DNA from: an uncultured Erythrobacter sp.
GTDB taxonomy: Bacteria; Pseudomonadota; Alphaproteobacteria; Sphingomonadales; Sphingomonadaceae
Direction of reading: 5' to 3'
DNA: 64,000 nucleotides
NCBI GenBank assembly: GCA_947488325.1
Contig: CANKYZ010000010.1
Location: 1-64,000 of the forward strand
Shown here: piece by piece, positions 18,449-28,583 of the stretch
How positions within the stretch are numbered: the first letter of the stretch is position 1
Layout of the letters: every line of letters begins with the position of its first letter
The notes under the pieces: model-generated
What the model was told of the DNA's origin: nothing
Seen by the model: the letters and a program-made list of their open reading frames with translations, nothing else
Databases searched by the model: none
Made by a program: the position numbers and the translations under genes

Positions 18449-18582
18449 GCCATCCGGACCGCAAAATTCGCGCATTTTTCCATAATCGGCACATTTTTGC
18501 ACAAGCGCCTGCGCAAATACGCTTCCGCTAAGGCGGTGCATCCGTATAGTTTACCCGCTTAGATCTAGAGGATTCATTCGAC

Positions 18583-19341
18583 ATGAAATCGACCCGTGCA
18601 TTTTTCACCACCGGCTTCAAACTTTCGCTCGCCGCGCCACTCGCTTTGGCGCTTGCCGCTTGCGGCAGTGAGGCTGGTGCCGATGAAGAAGGCGATGTGA
18701 TCGCTGCTATCCCTGCACCAGAGGGCACCAATTGGGGTGAAACCGTCACAATTAGCGAAGAAGATGGCTATGTGCTGGGCAATCCCGATGCGCCGCTGAA
18801 ACTGGTCGAATATGCGTCCCATACATGCGGTGCCTGCGCGAATTTCGCCGCAACGGGTAAGCCGGGTGTCAAGGAATATGTCGCAAGCGGCGTTGTCAGC
18901 TTTGAACAACGCAATCTCGTCCGTGACCCGATTGACCTCACAATCGCCACTCTTGTCCGCTGCGGAGCAAAAGAGAACATGCAGGTCTTGTCGGATCAGG
19001 CATGGGGCAATCTTGAACAGACATTTGCTGCGGTAAACCAAAACGGCGCCGCGTACGAAGCCGCCGGGAACCTTCCGGTCGACCAGCGCTTCGTCCAAAT
19101 CGCGCAAGCAGCCGGCTTGATCGATTTCTTCGCCGCTCGCGGCCTTTCCGCTGATCAACAGCGCGCCTGCCTTTCGGATTCGGAGACAATTCAGACCATC
19201 GCTGACAATTCCACAAGCCAAGCGGATGAGCTTAACATAACAGCCACACCGACTTTCTTGCTCAATGGACGCAAGCTTGATGTGAACCAGTGGAACGATC
19301 TCGAACCGGCGCTACAACGCGCCGGCGCCCGCCAAGAGTAA
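18583..19341 (+). CDS. Periplasmic thioredoxin-fold lipoprotein (DsbA/DsbG-like, tandem paralogue)
   Basis: 252 residues. It has a lipoprotein signal (LALAACGSE, Cys near residue 27), the redox motif HTCGACANF near residue 85 and a cis-Pro region TATPTFLLNG. It resembles the preceding gene in layout (shared ...DGYVLGNPDAP/YLIGNPDAE leader to the fold) but is anchored by lipid. It should face the periplasm. It lies 21 bp before smc, the order mutY-DUF721-thiol protein-smc being familiar in this bacterial group. Confidence 0.9.
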   Translation: MKSTRAFFTTGFKLSLAAPLALALAACGSEAGADEEGDVIAAIPAPEGTNWGETVTISEEDGYVLGNPDAPLKLVEYASHTCGACANFAATGKPGVKEYVASGVVSFEQRNLVRDPIDLTIATLVRCGAKENMQVLSDQAWGNLEQTFAAVNQNGAAYEAAGNLPVDQRFVQIAQAAGLIDFFAARGLSADQQRACLSDSETIQTIADNSTSQADELNITATPTFLLNGRKLDVNQWNDLEPALQRAGARQE

Positions 19342-19362
19342 AGCGGGAGCCCGGTCAACCTT

Positions 19363-22300
19363 ATGCAAATCAGCCGACTCAAGCTCAGCGGTTTTAAGAG
19401 CTTTGTCGAACCGGCTGAATTGCGCATTGAACCTGGTCTAACCGGGGTTGTTGGCCCCAATGGCTGCGGTAAATCCAACCTTCTCGAAGCAATCCGCTGG
19501 GTCATGGGTGAAAGCTCACCCAAATCGATGCGGTCCGGCGGGATGGAAGATGTCATCTTTGCCGGAACCGATAGCCGCCCATCGCGCGCCTTTGCAGAGG
19601 TCGTACTGCATGCCAGTGATGACCAAGACGAAGAACTGGTCGTCACTCGGCGAATAGAGCGCGGTGCGGGCAGCGCATACCGCGTGAATGGGCGCGATGT
19701 GCGAGCCAAAGACGTTGCACTGACATTTGCCGATGCAGCGACGGGCGCGCATTCTCCCGCATTGGTGAGCCAAGGCAAGATTGCGCAAGTCATCTCAGCC
19801 AAGCCAGCCGAACGCCGGATGATGCTGGAGGAAGCCGCCGGTATTGCTGGGCTGCATGTCCGCCGCAAAGATGCCGAAAGCAAACTGCGCTCAACTGAGA
19901 AAAACCTTGAGCGGCTCGAGGACCTAATGGCGGGTCTGGATACGCAAATGGCCTCGCTCAAACGACAGGCCAAACAGGCGGAACGCTACACTAAACTGTC
20001 AGAACAAATCCAAATAGCCGAGGCCCGTTTGCTGTTCGCGCGCTGGCGCGATGCGGCGCAGGCCGCAACCGAGGCACGCGCCGCCGCGCAAGGAGCCGAC
20101 CGGCAGGTAGCCGAAGCCAAGCAAGCGGCTGACGAGGCGCAAAAAGCACAGGTAGAGGCAGCTGCAAAGATCGCTGAGGCGCGTGATGAGCTTGCTGACA
20201 GGCGCGACGATGCGTCTGCCCATGGGCACCGAATGGCGGCTTTGTCAGAGAAATTAGAAGCAGCCGAAGCGCGGCTGAAGGATCTCGACCGCCAGCGCGC
20301 TCGGTTAGAGGAAGACCGCGATGCCGCAGACCGCTTGACCAGCGATGCCGCGAGCGCCTTAGCAAAGCTGGAACGCGATCTGGAGGCCTCACGCAAAACC
20401 GTCACCGATGCCGATGCAGCGCGCCCTGCGCTGACCAGTCGCAGCGAAGACACCGAACGCGCCAGCCGTACAGCCGAACTCGCGCTGGCGAAAGCGACCG
20501 CCGATCATGCCGGGGTTGAAGCCGAATGGCGAGTAGCAGAGGCGGCGGTTGAGCAAGCCGAAACGCGCCTCGCCCGGTTTAACCGCGAGGATGAACGGAT
20601 CGCTGCAACCCGTGCCGAACTTGCCGGAGGCGGAGACACCGAACAGGCCGTGACCGCCGCACGCGAAGTAGCGGAAGAGGCGTCGAGCGAAGTTGCGCGT
20701 TTGCGCCGCCAGTTAGAGACAGAGCAAACGCGCAAAGGAGAGCTACAATCCGCCCGCGATGATGCAGGCGCGGCGCTGGCCACAGCAAAGGCAGAATTGG
20801 CCGGGATTGAGCGCGAATATTCCGCCCTAACGCGCGACCGTGAAGCACGTGAAAAACGTACAAAGGGCCGCGAAGGGCTGCCCGCAGCGCTAGACAAAAT
20901 CAGCGTCGCCAAGGGTTACGAACGCGCCATCGCCGCCGTCTTGGGCCGCGATGCGAAATCCCCCTTAGGCGCTCCTCCAGAAGCTAGAGATGGCCGCTAT
21001 TGGACAGGCAGCAATGCACCTGCGCAGGTGGCAGGCAGCTTGCTCGATCATGTGCGCGATTGCCCAGAAGAACTGCGTGCCCGTCTTGCTCTCGTCCACT
21101 GCACAGATACCGACGATCGCCGTGCGCTTGGCCCCGGCGAATGGCTGGTCACAAAAAGCGGTCATCTGCGCCGCTGGGACGGCTTCATAGCACGCGGGGA
21201 AGGCTCTGCCGAGGCAGCGCGGCTGGAAGCAGCCAACCGATTGAGCGAGCTTGAAACACAGCTGCCCACTTTGCGCGCCGTCGCCGAAACCGCGTCAGAT
21301 GCTGAAACCACCGTGCGCGAGGAGCTAAGGGCGTTGCAGACCGCATTGGTCGCGCAAGAACGCGAAATCGCCGGAGCTACCGAGACCGAGCGCGCCGCCT
21401 TGCGCAGCTTTGATCAGGCAGAAGCTGCCAAGGAACGGATCACCGCCCGGCTCGAAGAGTTGGCGGCATCATCCAGCGACCTTGATGAACAATTGAGCGG
21501 CGCCAAAAGCGACCTTGACGCGGCTAAGCAAGCCCGTGCCGCCTTGCCTCCGCCGGATGCAGGCCGCGCATCGCTCGAAGCCGCGCAAGTCAAACACGAA
21601 GCCGCCAAATCAACGGTGCAGGCTGCACTCGCCGAACTCGCCGCGCATGATCAAGGACTGGCCGTTTCGCGCGAAAGACTGGCGGCGCAGCAAACCGATT
21701 ACTCCAACTGGAAAGCGCGGTCTGGCGAAGCAGCCGCGCGTATGGCGGAGGTAGGTCGCAGGCTCGAAGAGATTGAGGAAGAACGTGCAGTTATCGCCGC
21801 AAAACCCACCTCTCTGATAACTGAGATCGAACAGGGCGACGCGGTGCGGGCACGGCTGACGAAAGAGCTGGAAGCAGCGCAGGCCGCGATGGATATCTGC
21901 CAAGCAGCCACCACCCATGCCGACCGTACGCTTGCCGATGCTCAAGAAAAATTGACCGTTGCACGCGAAGGCCGCGCAACTTTGGCAGCACGAGCAGAGA
22001 ATGAAGAACAGCGCCGCAGCGAGATGGCACGCCTGTCTGGCGAACGCTTCCAATGTCCGCCACCGCTCCTTTCGGAAAGATTCGAATTTGCCGAGGAAGG
22101 CATCAAGCCTGCCGCCGAAGAATCGGAAGAGATGGACCGGCTAACCGCCAGCCGAGAGCGAATTGGGCCGGTCAATTTGGTCGCCGCAGAAGAACTAGCG
22201 CGGATTGAGGAAGAGCACGGTGCCAGCGCCAGCGAGCAGGCCGAGCTTACCGAAGCGGTCGGACGATTGCGCGGATCAATCGGAAATCTCAATCGTGAAG

Positions 22301-22785
22301 GTCGCGAACGGCTGCGCGCTGCATTTGAAGAAGTCGACGGCCATTTCCGCGTCCTGTTCACTCGATTATTTCAAGGCGGGCAAGCGCATTTGGCCTTAGT
22401 CGATTCAGACGATCCGCTGGAAGCCGGATTGGAGATCTATGCGCAGCCACCGGGCAAACGCTTGCAATCACTCTCATTGTTATCAGGCGGAGAACAAGCG
22501 TTAACCGCAACCGCACTGATCTTTGCACTGTTCCTCACGAACCCCGCACCGATTTGCGTGTTGGATGAGGTTGATGCGCCGCTCGATGATGCCAATGTCG
22601 AACGTTTCTGCGACCTGCTCGATTCGATGGTTCGCACCACCAATACACGCTATCTGATTGTCACCCATAACGCGGTTACGATGAGCCGTATGCACCGGCT
22701 ATTTGGGGTGACGATGGCAGAAAAAGGCGTCTCTCGCCTAGTCAGCGTGGACCTGGGCGAAGCGACCTTGATCGCGGCGGAATGA
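19363..22785 (+). CDS. smc: Chromosome segregation protein SMC
   Basis: 1140 residues, full length. The N-terminal ATPase half has Walker A GPNGCGKSN (about 32-40) and the Q-loop region. Two long coiled coils rich in Ala/Glu/Arg/Lys flank a hinge (about 500-620, starting near GLPAALDKISVAKG). The C-terminal half has the ABC signature LSGGEQAL and Walker B ICVLDEVDAPLDD. It forms the SMC-ScpAB condensin that organises and separates chromosomes. The ATG is preceded by GGGAG. The stop overlaps the next gene's start by 4 bp. Confidence 0.97.
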   Translation: MQISRLKLSGFKSFVEPAELRIEPGLTGVVGPNGCGKSNLLEAIRWVMGESSPKSMRSGGMEDVIFAGTDSRPSRAFAEVVLHASDDQDEELVVTRRIERGAGSAYRVNGRDVRAKDVALTFADAATGAHSPALVSQGKIAQVISAKPAERRMMLEEAAGIAGLHVRRKDAESKLRSTEKNLERLEDLMAGLDTQMASLKRQAKQAERYTKLSEQIQIAEARLLFARWRDAAQAATEARAAAQGADRQVAEAKQAADEAQKAQVEAAAKIAEARDELADRRDDASAHGHRMAALSEKLEAAEARLKDLDRQRARLEEDRDAADRLTSDAASALAKLERDLEASRKTVTDADAARPALTSRSEDTERASRTAELALAKATADHAGVEAEWRVAEAAVEQAETRLARFNREDERIAATRAELAGGGDTEQAVTAAREVAEEASSEVARLRRQLETEQTRKGELQSARDDAGAALATAKAELAGIEREYSALTRDREAREKRTKGREGLPAALDKISVAKGYERAIAAVLGRDAKSPLGAPPEARDGRYWTGSNAPAQVAGSLLDHVRDCPEELRARLALVHCTDTDDRRALGPGEWLVTKSGHLRRWDGFIARGEGSAEAARLEAANRLSELETQLPTLRAVAETASDAETTVREELRALQTALVAQEREIAGATETERAALRSFDQAEAAKERITARLEELAASSSDLDEQLSGAKSDLDAAKQARAALPPPDAGRASLEAAQVKHEAAKSTVQAALAELAAHDQGLAVSRERLAAQQTDYSNWKARSGEAAARMAEVGRRLEEIEEERAVIAAKPTSLITEIEQGDAVRARLTKELEAAQAAMDICQAATTHADRTLADAQEKLTVAREGRATLAARAENEEQRRSEMARLSGERFQCPPPLLSERFEFAEEGIKPAAEESEEMDRLTASRERIGPVNLVAAEELARIEEEHGASASEQAELTEAVGRLRGSIGNLNREGRERLRAAFEEVDGHFRVLFTRLFQGGQAHLALVDSDDPLEAGLEIYAQPPGKRLQSLSLLSGGEQALTATALIFALFLTNPAPICVLDEVDAPLDDANVERFCDLLDSMVRTTNTRYLIVTHNAVTMSRMHRLFGVTMAEKGVSRLVSVDLGEATLIAAE

Positions 22786-23525
22786 CGGAACCGGAACTGC
22801 AATCCCTGCAAGACATCTACGATCCAGATTATGTGCGGGAAGTTTTTGACCGCTGTTCTGGGAAATATATTGGATTCAGCACATTCTGCTCTTTGGGTTT
22901 TGTGAATATCTGGCGCAGGCAATGTGTCGAGATGCTCGGGACCTTGCTGAATTCTGCGGTCGGTTATGATTTGATGGCCGGTACAGGAGAGGTTTGGCCG
23001 CATTTGCTGCATTCCCATCCTGATATCGACCAGATCACCGCCGTCGATATTTCTGCTGGCATGCACAAACGCGCGTTGGATCGCTTGCACACAATGCGCG
23101 CCCACAAGATCGCCTTTATCGAAGATGATATATTGGCCAGCAAGCTGCCAGACGAAAGCGCTGATTTTATGATTTCGACATTTGGTTTGAAGACGTTCAA
23201 TCGCGAACAGCATGCGCGTTTAGCTGAATTAACTGCAAGGGTATTGAAACCCGGTGGCCGTTTTGCCTTTATCGAAGCTTCTGATCCAAAAGGGTGGGTA
23301 CTGCGTCCACTATACCTATTCCATCTCAAAACCATTTTGCCTCTGATCGAGAAGACGCTGCTTCGCGGGGCACAAGATTTCTCAATGATCGGTGCTTACT
23401 CGACCAATTTCGGTAACGCTTCAGGATTTGCAAAATTACTTGAATATCAAGGCCTTATAACGACTTACCGCTCGTTCTTTTTTGGCTGCGCCTCAGGTGC
23501 ATACGGACAAAAACCAAAACACTAA
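22782..23525 (+). CDS. Class I SAM-dependent methyltransferase (UbiE/COQ5-like)
   Basis: 247 residues. The SAM-binding motif I is DLMAGTGEVWP (about 64-74), with AVDIS for motif II and an ISTFGLKTF post-motif segment. The overall layout resembles UbiE/COQ5 methyltransferases, but the substrate is not set by these motifs. The ATG overlaps the smc stop (ATGA), so it is coupled to smc. It runs into the merR gene with overlapping stops (23522-23525). Confidence 0.85.
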   Translation: MTEPELQSLQDIYDPDYVREVFDRCSGKYIGFSTFCSLGFVNIWRRQCVEMLGTLLNSAVGYDLMAGTGEVWPHLLHSHPDIDQITAVDISAGMHKRALDRLHTMRAHKIAFIEDDILASKLPDESADFMISTFGLKTFNREQHARLAELTARVLKPGGRFAFIEASDPKGWVLRPLYLFHLKTILPLIEKTLLRGAQDFSMIGAYSTNFGNASGFAKLLEYQGLITTYRSFFFGCASGAYGQKPKH

Positions 23526-23968
23526 ACTTCGATAGCAGCTGCAAGCCGGGTCCGAATGTTCTTCAATTTTTCGATGGTTTCCTCGACCGGGATTGCACCG
23601 GCAGAATGGGTTGCGTTGATCGGTTTGTCAGACGCAGCAGCATCAGTGACCCTTTCACCAGCCCGGCGATCACCCGCGCGGCGATCGCCTCGCCGTCGAT
23701 CCAGACCGTCAACACCGCTCGACCGCAGAACCGCTTCAGCGCCTTTGAGCGTATAACCCTCTTCGCCAACCAGTTGATGAATTGCTTCAACCATAGCGAC
23801 ATCGGCGGGGCGGTAATACCGCCGACCGCCGCTGCGCTTTAACGGATTCAAAAGCGAGAATTGTTGTTCCCAATAACGCAGGACGTGGGGCTTGATACCC
23901 AGACCTTCGCTGACTTCGCCAATTGTGCGAAGCGCATCATCATCCTTGCCGTCGTCAAACTCTACCAT
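23522..23968 (-). CDS. MerR-family transcriptional regulator
   Basis: 148 residues. An N-terminal winged helix-turn-helix (about 14-85) includes LRTIGEVSEGLGIKPHVLRY and the RRYYRP element. The C-terminal part is a short Arg/Asp-rich linker and a final helix, with no conserved metal-binding Cys set. This small MerR form sits after ihfA in many Alphaproteobacteria; its target is not known. It lies 32 bp downstream of ihfA and is probably co-transcribed. Confidence 0.9.
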   Translation of the reverse strand: MVEFDDGKDDDALRTIGEVSEGLGIKPHVLRYWEQQFSLLNPLKRSGGRRYYRPADVAMVEAIHQLVGEEGYTLKGAEAVLRSSGVDGLDRRRGDRRAGDRRAGERVTDAAASDKPINATHSAGAIPVEETIEKLKNIRTRLAAAIEV

Positions 23969-24000
23969 TTGACCTCCCTAGGCGCCGATCAAACAACGGA

Positions 24001-24300
24001 TTAGCCCTTTGCAATCCGTTCCTTCAGCAATTGGCTCGCCCGGAACGTCAAAACGCGGCGCGGCGTAATCGGAACTTCGACACCGGTTTTTGGGTTGCGG
24101 CCAATTCGTTCGTTCTTATCGCGCAGCACAAAACTGCCAAAACCAGAGATTTTGACGTTCTCGCCATCTTCCAGCGCCTTAGTCATCTTGTCGAGGATAA
24201 CCTCGACCAAGTCGAGCGATTCCGCTCGGCTAAAGCCCATCTTGCGATTGATAGTTTCGGCCAAATCAGCCCTAGTAAGCGTGCCTACTGAACGCATCAT
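24001..24300 (-). CDS. ihfA: Integration host factor subunit alpha
   Basis: 99 residues from the ATG at 24300. An AGGGAG site lies 8 nt upstream; the ATGs at 24306 (2 nt from it) and 24297 are less well placed. IHF-alpha pairs with IHF-beta to bend DNA for transcription, replication and recombination. The HU/IHF fold is complete, with the beta-arm motif [12 protein letters not shown] and ISGFGSF. It belongs to the rpmF-plsX-fabH-ihfA-merR cluster. Confidence 0.95.
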   Translation of the reverse strand: MMRSVGTLTRADLAETINRKMGFSRAESLDLVEVILDKMTKALEDGENVKISGFGSFVLRDKNERIGRNPKTGVEVPITPRRVLTFRASQLLKERIAKG

Positions 24301-24379
24301 ACGCATCTCTCCCTTTGTGGTGCGACCACTTGGTATAACTGGAGTGTATGGAATTATTGTCTATTTCGCAACGCGCCCT

Positions 24380-24399
24380 AACAATCTGCACGGATTGTT
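24380..24399 (-). promoter_or_regulatory. Inverted repeat between fabH and ihfA
   Basis: AACAATC at 24380-24386 and GATTGTT at 24393-24399 form a 7-bp stem with a 6-nt loop, 34 bp past the fabH stop and about 80 bp before the ihfA start. No T-run follows on the minus strand. It may be a weak terminator, an attenuator or a protein site that lets ihfA be expressed apart from fabH. Confidence 0.3.
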
Positions 24400-24432
24400 G
24401 TCCGCCTTGTGCACAGACAGATCGCCAAACGA

Positions 24433-25410
24433 TCAGATTCGAACGAGGCTGGCACCCCATGTGAACCCGCCGCCCATCGCTTCGAACATCACCAAATCGC
24501 CCGATTTTATCCGCCCATCACGTCGCGCTACGTCGAATGCAAGCGGCACAGAAGCGGCAGACGTATTGGCATGTCTGTCGACCGTAACGATCACCTTTTC
24601 CGGCGCGATGCCCAGCTTTTTGGCTGTCGCATCCAGGATTCGCGCATTGGCCTGATGAGGCACAATCCAGTCGATTTGTTCCGCAGAAATTCCTGCATCT
24701 TCAATTACTTCTTTCAGAACACCGGCTAGATTGACGACCGCATGACGGAACACTTCCCGGCCTTTCATACGCAAATGACCAACCGTTTGGGTCGTCGACG
24801 GTCCGCCATCGACATACAGTAAGTCGTGATGCGCTCCATCAGCATGAAGGCGGCTTGCGATCATGCCGGGACCGCCTTGGCTTGGCAGGTTATCGGCATT
24901 GGGTGCCTCGAGAACCAGCGCCCCTGCACCATCGCCAAATAGCACGCAAGTCGTACGATCTTCCCAGTCAAGGATCCGGCTAAAAGTCTCAGCTCCGATC
25001 ACCAAAGCACGTTTTCCTGTGCCGGTAGCAAGCAACGAATCAGCAGTCGTCAACGCGTAAAGGAACCCTGAACAGACCGCAGCAACATCAAATGCGACTC
25101 CGCCATTGCAGTCCAGCGCATGCTGAACCTTGGTCGCAGTCGCCGGGAAGGTGTTGTCGGGGGTAGCAGTTGCCACGATGATCAGGTCAATGTCTTGTGG
25201 CTCAAGACCCGCATCTTTGATTGCAGCAATTGCAGCCTGCGTGGCCAGTGTAGCGGTCGTTTCCCCTTCGCCCGCGATATAACGTTGGCGGATGCCGGTG
25301 CGTTCAACGATCCATTCGTCAGAGGTGTCGATCTGCGCAGCGAGGTCAGCATTGGTAAGAACACGCGCTGGCAGCGCTGAACCCGATCCCAACACGCGTG
25401 ATCCTGTCAC
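24433..25410 (-). CDS. fabH: Beta-ketoacyl-ACP synthase III
   Basis: 325 residues. FabH starts fatty-acid chains by condensing acetyl-CoA with malonyl-ACP. The catalytic triad is present: Cys in VAAVCSGF (about 113), His in VPHQANARI and Asn in RHANTSAAS. Length is typical. The start is GTG overlapping the plsX stop (GTGA), which couples its translation to plsX. It acts in the cytoplasm and sits in the usual lipid cluster. Confidence 0.96.
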   Translation of the reverse strand: MTGSRVLGSGSALPARVLTNADLAAQIDTSDEWIVERTGIRQRYIAGEGETTATLATQAAIAAIKDAGLEPQDIDLIIVATATPDNTFPATATKVQHALDCNGGVAFDVAAVCSGFLYALTTADSLLATGTGKRALVIGAETFSRILDWEDRTTCVLFGDGAGALVLEAPNADNLPSQGGPGMIASRLHADGAHHDLLYVDGGPSTTQTVGHLRMKGREVFRHAVVNLAGVLKEVIEDAGISAEQIDWIVPHQANARILDATAKKLGIAPEKVIVTVDRHANTSAASVPLAFDVARRDGRIKSGDLVMFEAMGGGFTWGASLVRI

Positions 25411-26498
25411 GCTTCTGTCCCGCGCTTAGCGTCAACAGACGTATCATTGCTGGGGCCGTTGCCATTTTTACGAAGCGCGTCTTCACCCAATTCGGCGAGA
25501 TCCTGCGCAATTCGCTGTGTCAGCTCGTTTTCCAGCAGACTTGCTGCAACCGCGACTGCATGAGCAACGCCTTTTGCCGTGGCGCTGCCGTGGCTTTTCA
25601 CGACGACGCCATTGAGGCCCAAAAAGACCGCGCCATTGTGATTGTTGGGATCAAGGTGATGCCGCAACAATTCTGTCGCTGGGCGCGAAACAAGAAAACC
25701 GACTTTCGAACGGAATGAGCTGGTAAAAGCTTGTTTGAGCAGGTCAGTCACAAACCGCGCCGAACCCTCAATCGCCTTAAGCGCGATATTGCCTGAAAAA
25801 CCGTCAGTCACAACGACATGCGTTTCGCCGCGATTGATCTTGTCCGATTCGACAAAGCCATCAAATTCCAGCGCCAGCCCTTTGGCCTCAGTCAGCCGTG
25901 CAGCCGCTTCGCGCAACGCATCGGTGCCCTTAATCTCTTCTGTGCCGATATTCAGAAGCCGAACTTTGGGTTTTTCAAAGCCATTGACTATCCGAGAATA
26001 GGCTGCGCCCATCACCGCGAATTGGACCAGATTGCGAGCATCCGCCTCTGTGTTGGCACCCAGATCGAGCATGACCACATCATGCGCTTCCAGCGTTGGC
26101 ATCAAAGCCGCCAAGGCCGGTCGATCAATGCCGGGCATAGTGCGTAGCGCGATTTTGCTCATCGCCATCAGTGCGCCAGTGTTACCTGCGCTAACCGCAG
26201 CGCCTGCATCGCCTTGCTTCACCGCATTTACGGCGAGACCCATACTGGTTGTCTTGGCCCGGCGGATAGCCTTGCTCGGCTGTTCATCGCCGCTGATCAC
26301 ATCATCACAATGGAGGACTTCGGACGCACCGCGCATACCCGGATGGGCATCCAACGCGCGTTCAATACGCGGTCCATCACCAACCAGCAGGAACTTAAAG
26401 TTCTCGTGCTTACGGCGAGCGATTGCTGCGCCTTCGACCATGATGCGCACGCCTTCATCGCCGCCCATCGCATCAACAGCGATACGCGGAAAAGTCAT
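25407..26498 (-). CDS. plsX: Phosphate acyltransferase PlsX
   Basis: 363 residues. PlsX makes acyl-phosphate from acyl-ACP for phospholipid synthesis. The N-terminal [10 protein letters not shown] motif and the family features EVLHCDD and [11 protein letters not shown] are clear. The last about 30 residues form a variable Ser/Asn/Asp tail. It follows rpmF after 26 bp and overlaps fabH by 4 bp. Confidence 0.96.
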   Translation of the reverse strand: MTFPRIAVDAMGGDEGVRIMVEGAAIARRKHENFKFLLVGDGPRIERALDAHPGMRGASEVLHCDDVISGDEQPSKAIRRAKTTSMGLAVNAVKQGDAGAAVSAGNTGALMAMSKIALRTMPGIDRPALAALMPTLEAHDVVMLDLGANTEADARNLVQFAVMGAAYSRIVNGFEKPKVRLLNIGTEEIKGTDALREAAARLTEAKGLALEFDGFVESDKINRGETHVVVTDGFSGNIALKAIEGSARFVTDLLKQAFTSSFRSKVGFLVSRPATELLRHHLDPNNHNGAVFLGLNGVVVKSHGSATAKGVAHAVAVAASLLENELTQRIAQDLAELGEDALRKNGNGPSNDTSVDAKRGTEA

Positions 26499-26524
26499 GC
26501 GCCTGATCCTTTCTTAGAGACGGG

Positions 26525-26707
26525 TCAGATGCCCTTGGGCACGACCACTTCACGGCCGTTATAAAAGCCGCAAGCGGGGCACAGATTGTGCGGACGCTTT
26601 AGTTCACCGCAGTTGGAGCATTCTTGGAACGCTTCAACCTTCAACGAATCGTGTGAGCGGCGATTGCCGCGACGATGGGGGGATACTTTCCTCTTTGGGA
26701 CAGCCAT
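26525..26707 (-). CDS. rpmF: Ribosomal protein bL32
   Basis: 60 residues. It has the [17 protein letters not shown] start of bL32 and a zinc-type CxxC...CxxC pair ([17 protein letters not shown]). It heads the rpmF-plsX-fabH cluster, a link between ribosome and membrane synthesis that is widely conserved. The promoter must lie in the 230 bp between it and the MAPEG gene. Confidence 0.97.
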   Translation of the reverse strand: MAVPKRKVSPHRRGNRRSHDSLKVEAFQECSNCGELKRPHNLCPACGFYNGREVVVPKGI

Positions 26708-26937
26708 GGCTAAGCCACTTTCTCAAATAATTCGTGTGTTTACGCAGGGATCTGCGCCGGATGTTTCGATAAACGCCTTTAGGGCAAGGCAGCTTTGCGC
26801 ACAAGGATTGTCCGTGAGCGCAGCGTCCATGCCGGTAGGGCGGAAAGCGCGCGATATAACGCAAAATTCGCACGTTGCAAGCTGTGCGACGCGCGGGTAG
26901 CAATGGGGACGAAAATAATAAGAGGGGAACCACTTTC

Positions 26938-27333
26938 ATGACATTGCTTCCAGTAACGCTTGCCGCCGCTGCTGCCGCCGCAATTCTGACTCTTTGGCTG
27001 TCGATCCGCATTGGCGCCGTCAGACAGGCGACTAGCATCAGTGTCGGCGATGGCGGCAACGAACCGCTGCAGCGCCGGATGCGCGCTCAGGCGAATTTTG
27101 TTGAGAACACGCCCTTTGTTTTTGCACTGATTCTGGCGATCGAATTGTCAGGTAAAGGCTCATCATGGTTGGCCTATGTGGCCGCAATCTACTTCCTTGC
27201 GCGGATTGCACATGCATTTGGTATGGATGACGGCGCAGCAAGAATTGGCCGCATGATCGGCACAATTGTGACCATGCTGGTATTACTTGGACTTGCCATC
27301 ATCGCTTTGCTGATCATGAACGGCCTGATGTAA
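26938..27333 (+). CDS. MAPEG-family membrane protein
   Basis: 131 residues from the ATG at 26938, with a GAGGGG site 9 nt upstream. Four hydrophobic helices, an N-terminal RMRAQANFVENTPF motif in the first cytoplasmic loop and a second loop HAFGMDD are typical of MAPEG proteins. The family includes glutathione-dependent microsomal transferases; the substrate here is unknown. It reads away from rpmF. Confidence 0.85.
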   Translation: MTLLPVTLAAAAAAAILTLWLSIRIGAVRQATSISVGDGGNEPLQRRMRAQANFVENTPFVFALILAIELSGKGSSWLAYVAAIYFLARIAHAFGMDDGAARIGRMIGTIVTMLVLLGLAIIALLIMNGLM

Positions 27334-27387
27334 TTGACTTTGTTCACGCAGCGCGCCTTCTTTGCGCACTCCGGAAAGGGTGCGCCC

Positions 27388-28056
27388 TTAGGAAAGCGCG
27401 TAGTCGCTCACAAACGCATTGGTTTTACGTTCTTGACCGAAAGTGCTGGTCGGGCCGTGGCCGGGGATGAACATCACGTCATCGCCCAATGGCCATAGAC
27501 GCTGGGTGATCGCGTCGATCAGGTCCTGATGATTGCCGCGTGGGAAGTCTGTCCTCCCGATTGACCCTTGAAAAATCACATCGCCGACAATCGCAAAGCG
27601 GCTCGGTTCGTGGAAGAAAATGACGTGTCCGGGCGTGTGACCGGGACAATGGATCACGTCGAGTGTTAGTTCTCCGACCGTTACCGTATCGCCCTGATCC
27701 AACCAGCGATCAGGGGTGAAGCTCTTAGCTTCCATGCCATAGCGCGCGCCATCGGCATCCAATTTTTCGATCCAGAAAATATCGTCCTTATGCGGTCCTT
27801 CGATAGGGAGCCCCAATTCCTCCGCCAGCATCCCCGCTTGTCCGCAATGGTCCAGATGGCCGTGCGTGATGAGGATTTTCTCCAGCGTCACACCAGACTT
27901 GGCGACGCCGTCCTTAAGTTTATCGAGATCGCCTCCAGGATCAGTCAGTGCGCCCTTCATCGTCTTGGTGCACCAGATCAGCGAGCAATTTTGCTGGAGC
28001 GGTGTCACCGGAATGATGGCGGCTTTCATGGGCGGTGTTTTGGGTGTGTCGGTCAT
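27388..28056 (-). CDS. MBL-fold metallo-hydrolase (glyoxalase II-like)
   Basis: 222 residues from the ATG of MTDTPK; a Met nine codons in is an alternative. The metal-binding motif THGHLDHCG (about 73-81), the downstream His in HCPGHTPG and an Asp at VGDVIFQG give a full binuclear zinc site. Proteins of this layout hydrolyse thioesters or act on persulfides; which one is not clear. It has no signal peptide. It is not in an obvious operon. Confidence 0.88.
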   Translation of the reverse strand: MTDTPKTPPMKAAIIPVTPLQQNCSLIWCTKTMKGALTDPGGDLDKLKDGVAKSGVTLEKILITHGHLDHCGQAGMLAEELGLPIEGPHKDDIFWIEKLDADGARYGMEAKSFTPDRWLDQGDTVTVGELTLDVIHCPGHTPGHVIFFHEPSRFAIVGDVIFQGSIGRTDFPRGNHQDLIDAITQRLWPLGDDVMFIPGHGPTSTFGQERKTNAFVSDYALS

Positions 28057-28163
28057 TGAATGAGAGATGGCTGGGGTAGCATTGGAAAGCAAGATGCAGC
28101 CATACAATCGCTAGCCTTGAGAGCTGGAAACCTGAGAAGACTCGTAGTAGGATTTCAATCCAA

Positions 28164-28571
28164 ATGCGGAACTCCTTTGCCAGTCAGCTACCTTACACTC
28201 TTCACACAAATCGTGAACTTGGCCTTATGTTCGCTAACAAGAAGTCGCTTGCACACTTTGCCGATGCCGAAGGTCGCTTTCCCGATGTCGTTCTACGCTA
28301 TTTGAGACTCTTCGACCGGCATGTACAATGGGGTAGACTGATCCGGCGAGACCACATCAATCCTCCAAATCAGGATCGTCCTTTCGCACTCCATCGAATT
28401 CTCTTTGCTTTACCGCCTCATGAGTGGCGCGTTGACGCGATGATAGAGTTGATGGACAGCCCAGTTTGGGGAATTGAGCAGGAACGGCGCGAGGGAGAAT
28501 TGCTAGGGTACGAAGATTGGATGAACGCCCACTTCCTCAAACTTCGATTCCCGAACAGGAATGGAGACTAA
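28164..28571 (+). CDS. Conserved-looking hypothetical protein
   Basis: 135 residues, soluble, with no signal peptide or recognised domain. It has the composition of a folded protein with many charged residues (RYLRLFDRHVQWGRLIRRD). An inner Met at codon 22 (MFANKK) is a possible start. A 10-bp motif, AGTAGGATTT, lies 9 nt before the ATG and recurs at 29302-29311 upstream of the next plus-strand gene. The gene sits between a metallo-hydrolase and an S24-type regulator, which is the only hint of its role. Confidence 0.6.
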   Translation: MRNSFASQLPYTLHTNRELGLMFANKKSLAHFADAEGRFPDVVLRYLRLFDRHVQWGRLIRRDHINPPNQDRPFALHRILFALPPHEWRVDAMIELMDSPVWGIEQERREGELLGYEDWMNAHFLKLRFPNRNGD

Positions 28572-28583
28572 TCACTTAGAATG

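Noticed and set aside
19986..22361. Minus-strand reading frames within smc
   Set aside because: They are antisense shadows of the Ala/Glu/Arg-rich coiled coil, with Ser/Arg-rich low-complexity translations.
27364..27385. Hairpin between the MAPEG and metallo-hydrolase genes as a terminator
   Set aside because: The stem is only 6 bp (GCGCAC/GTGCGC) with a 10-nt loop and no T-run.
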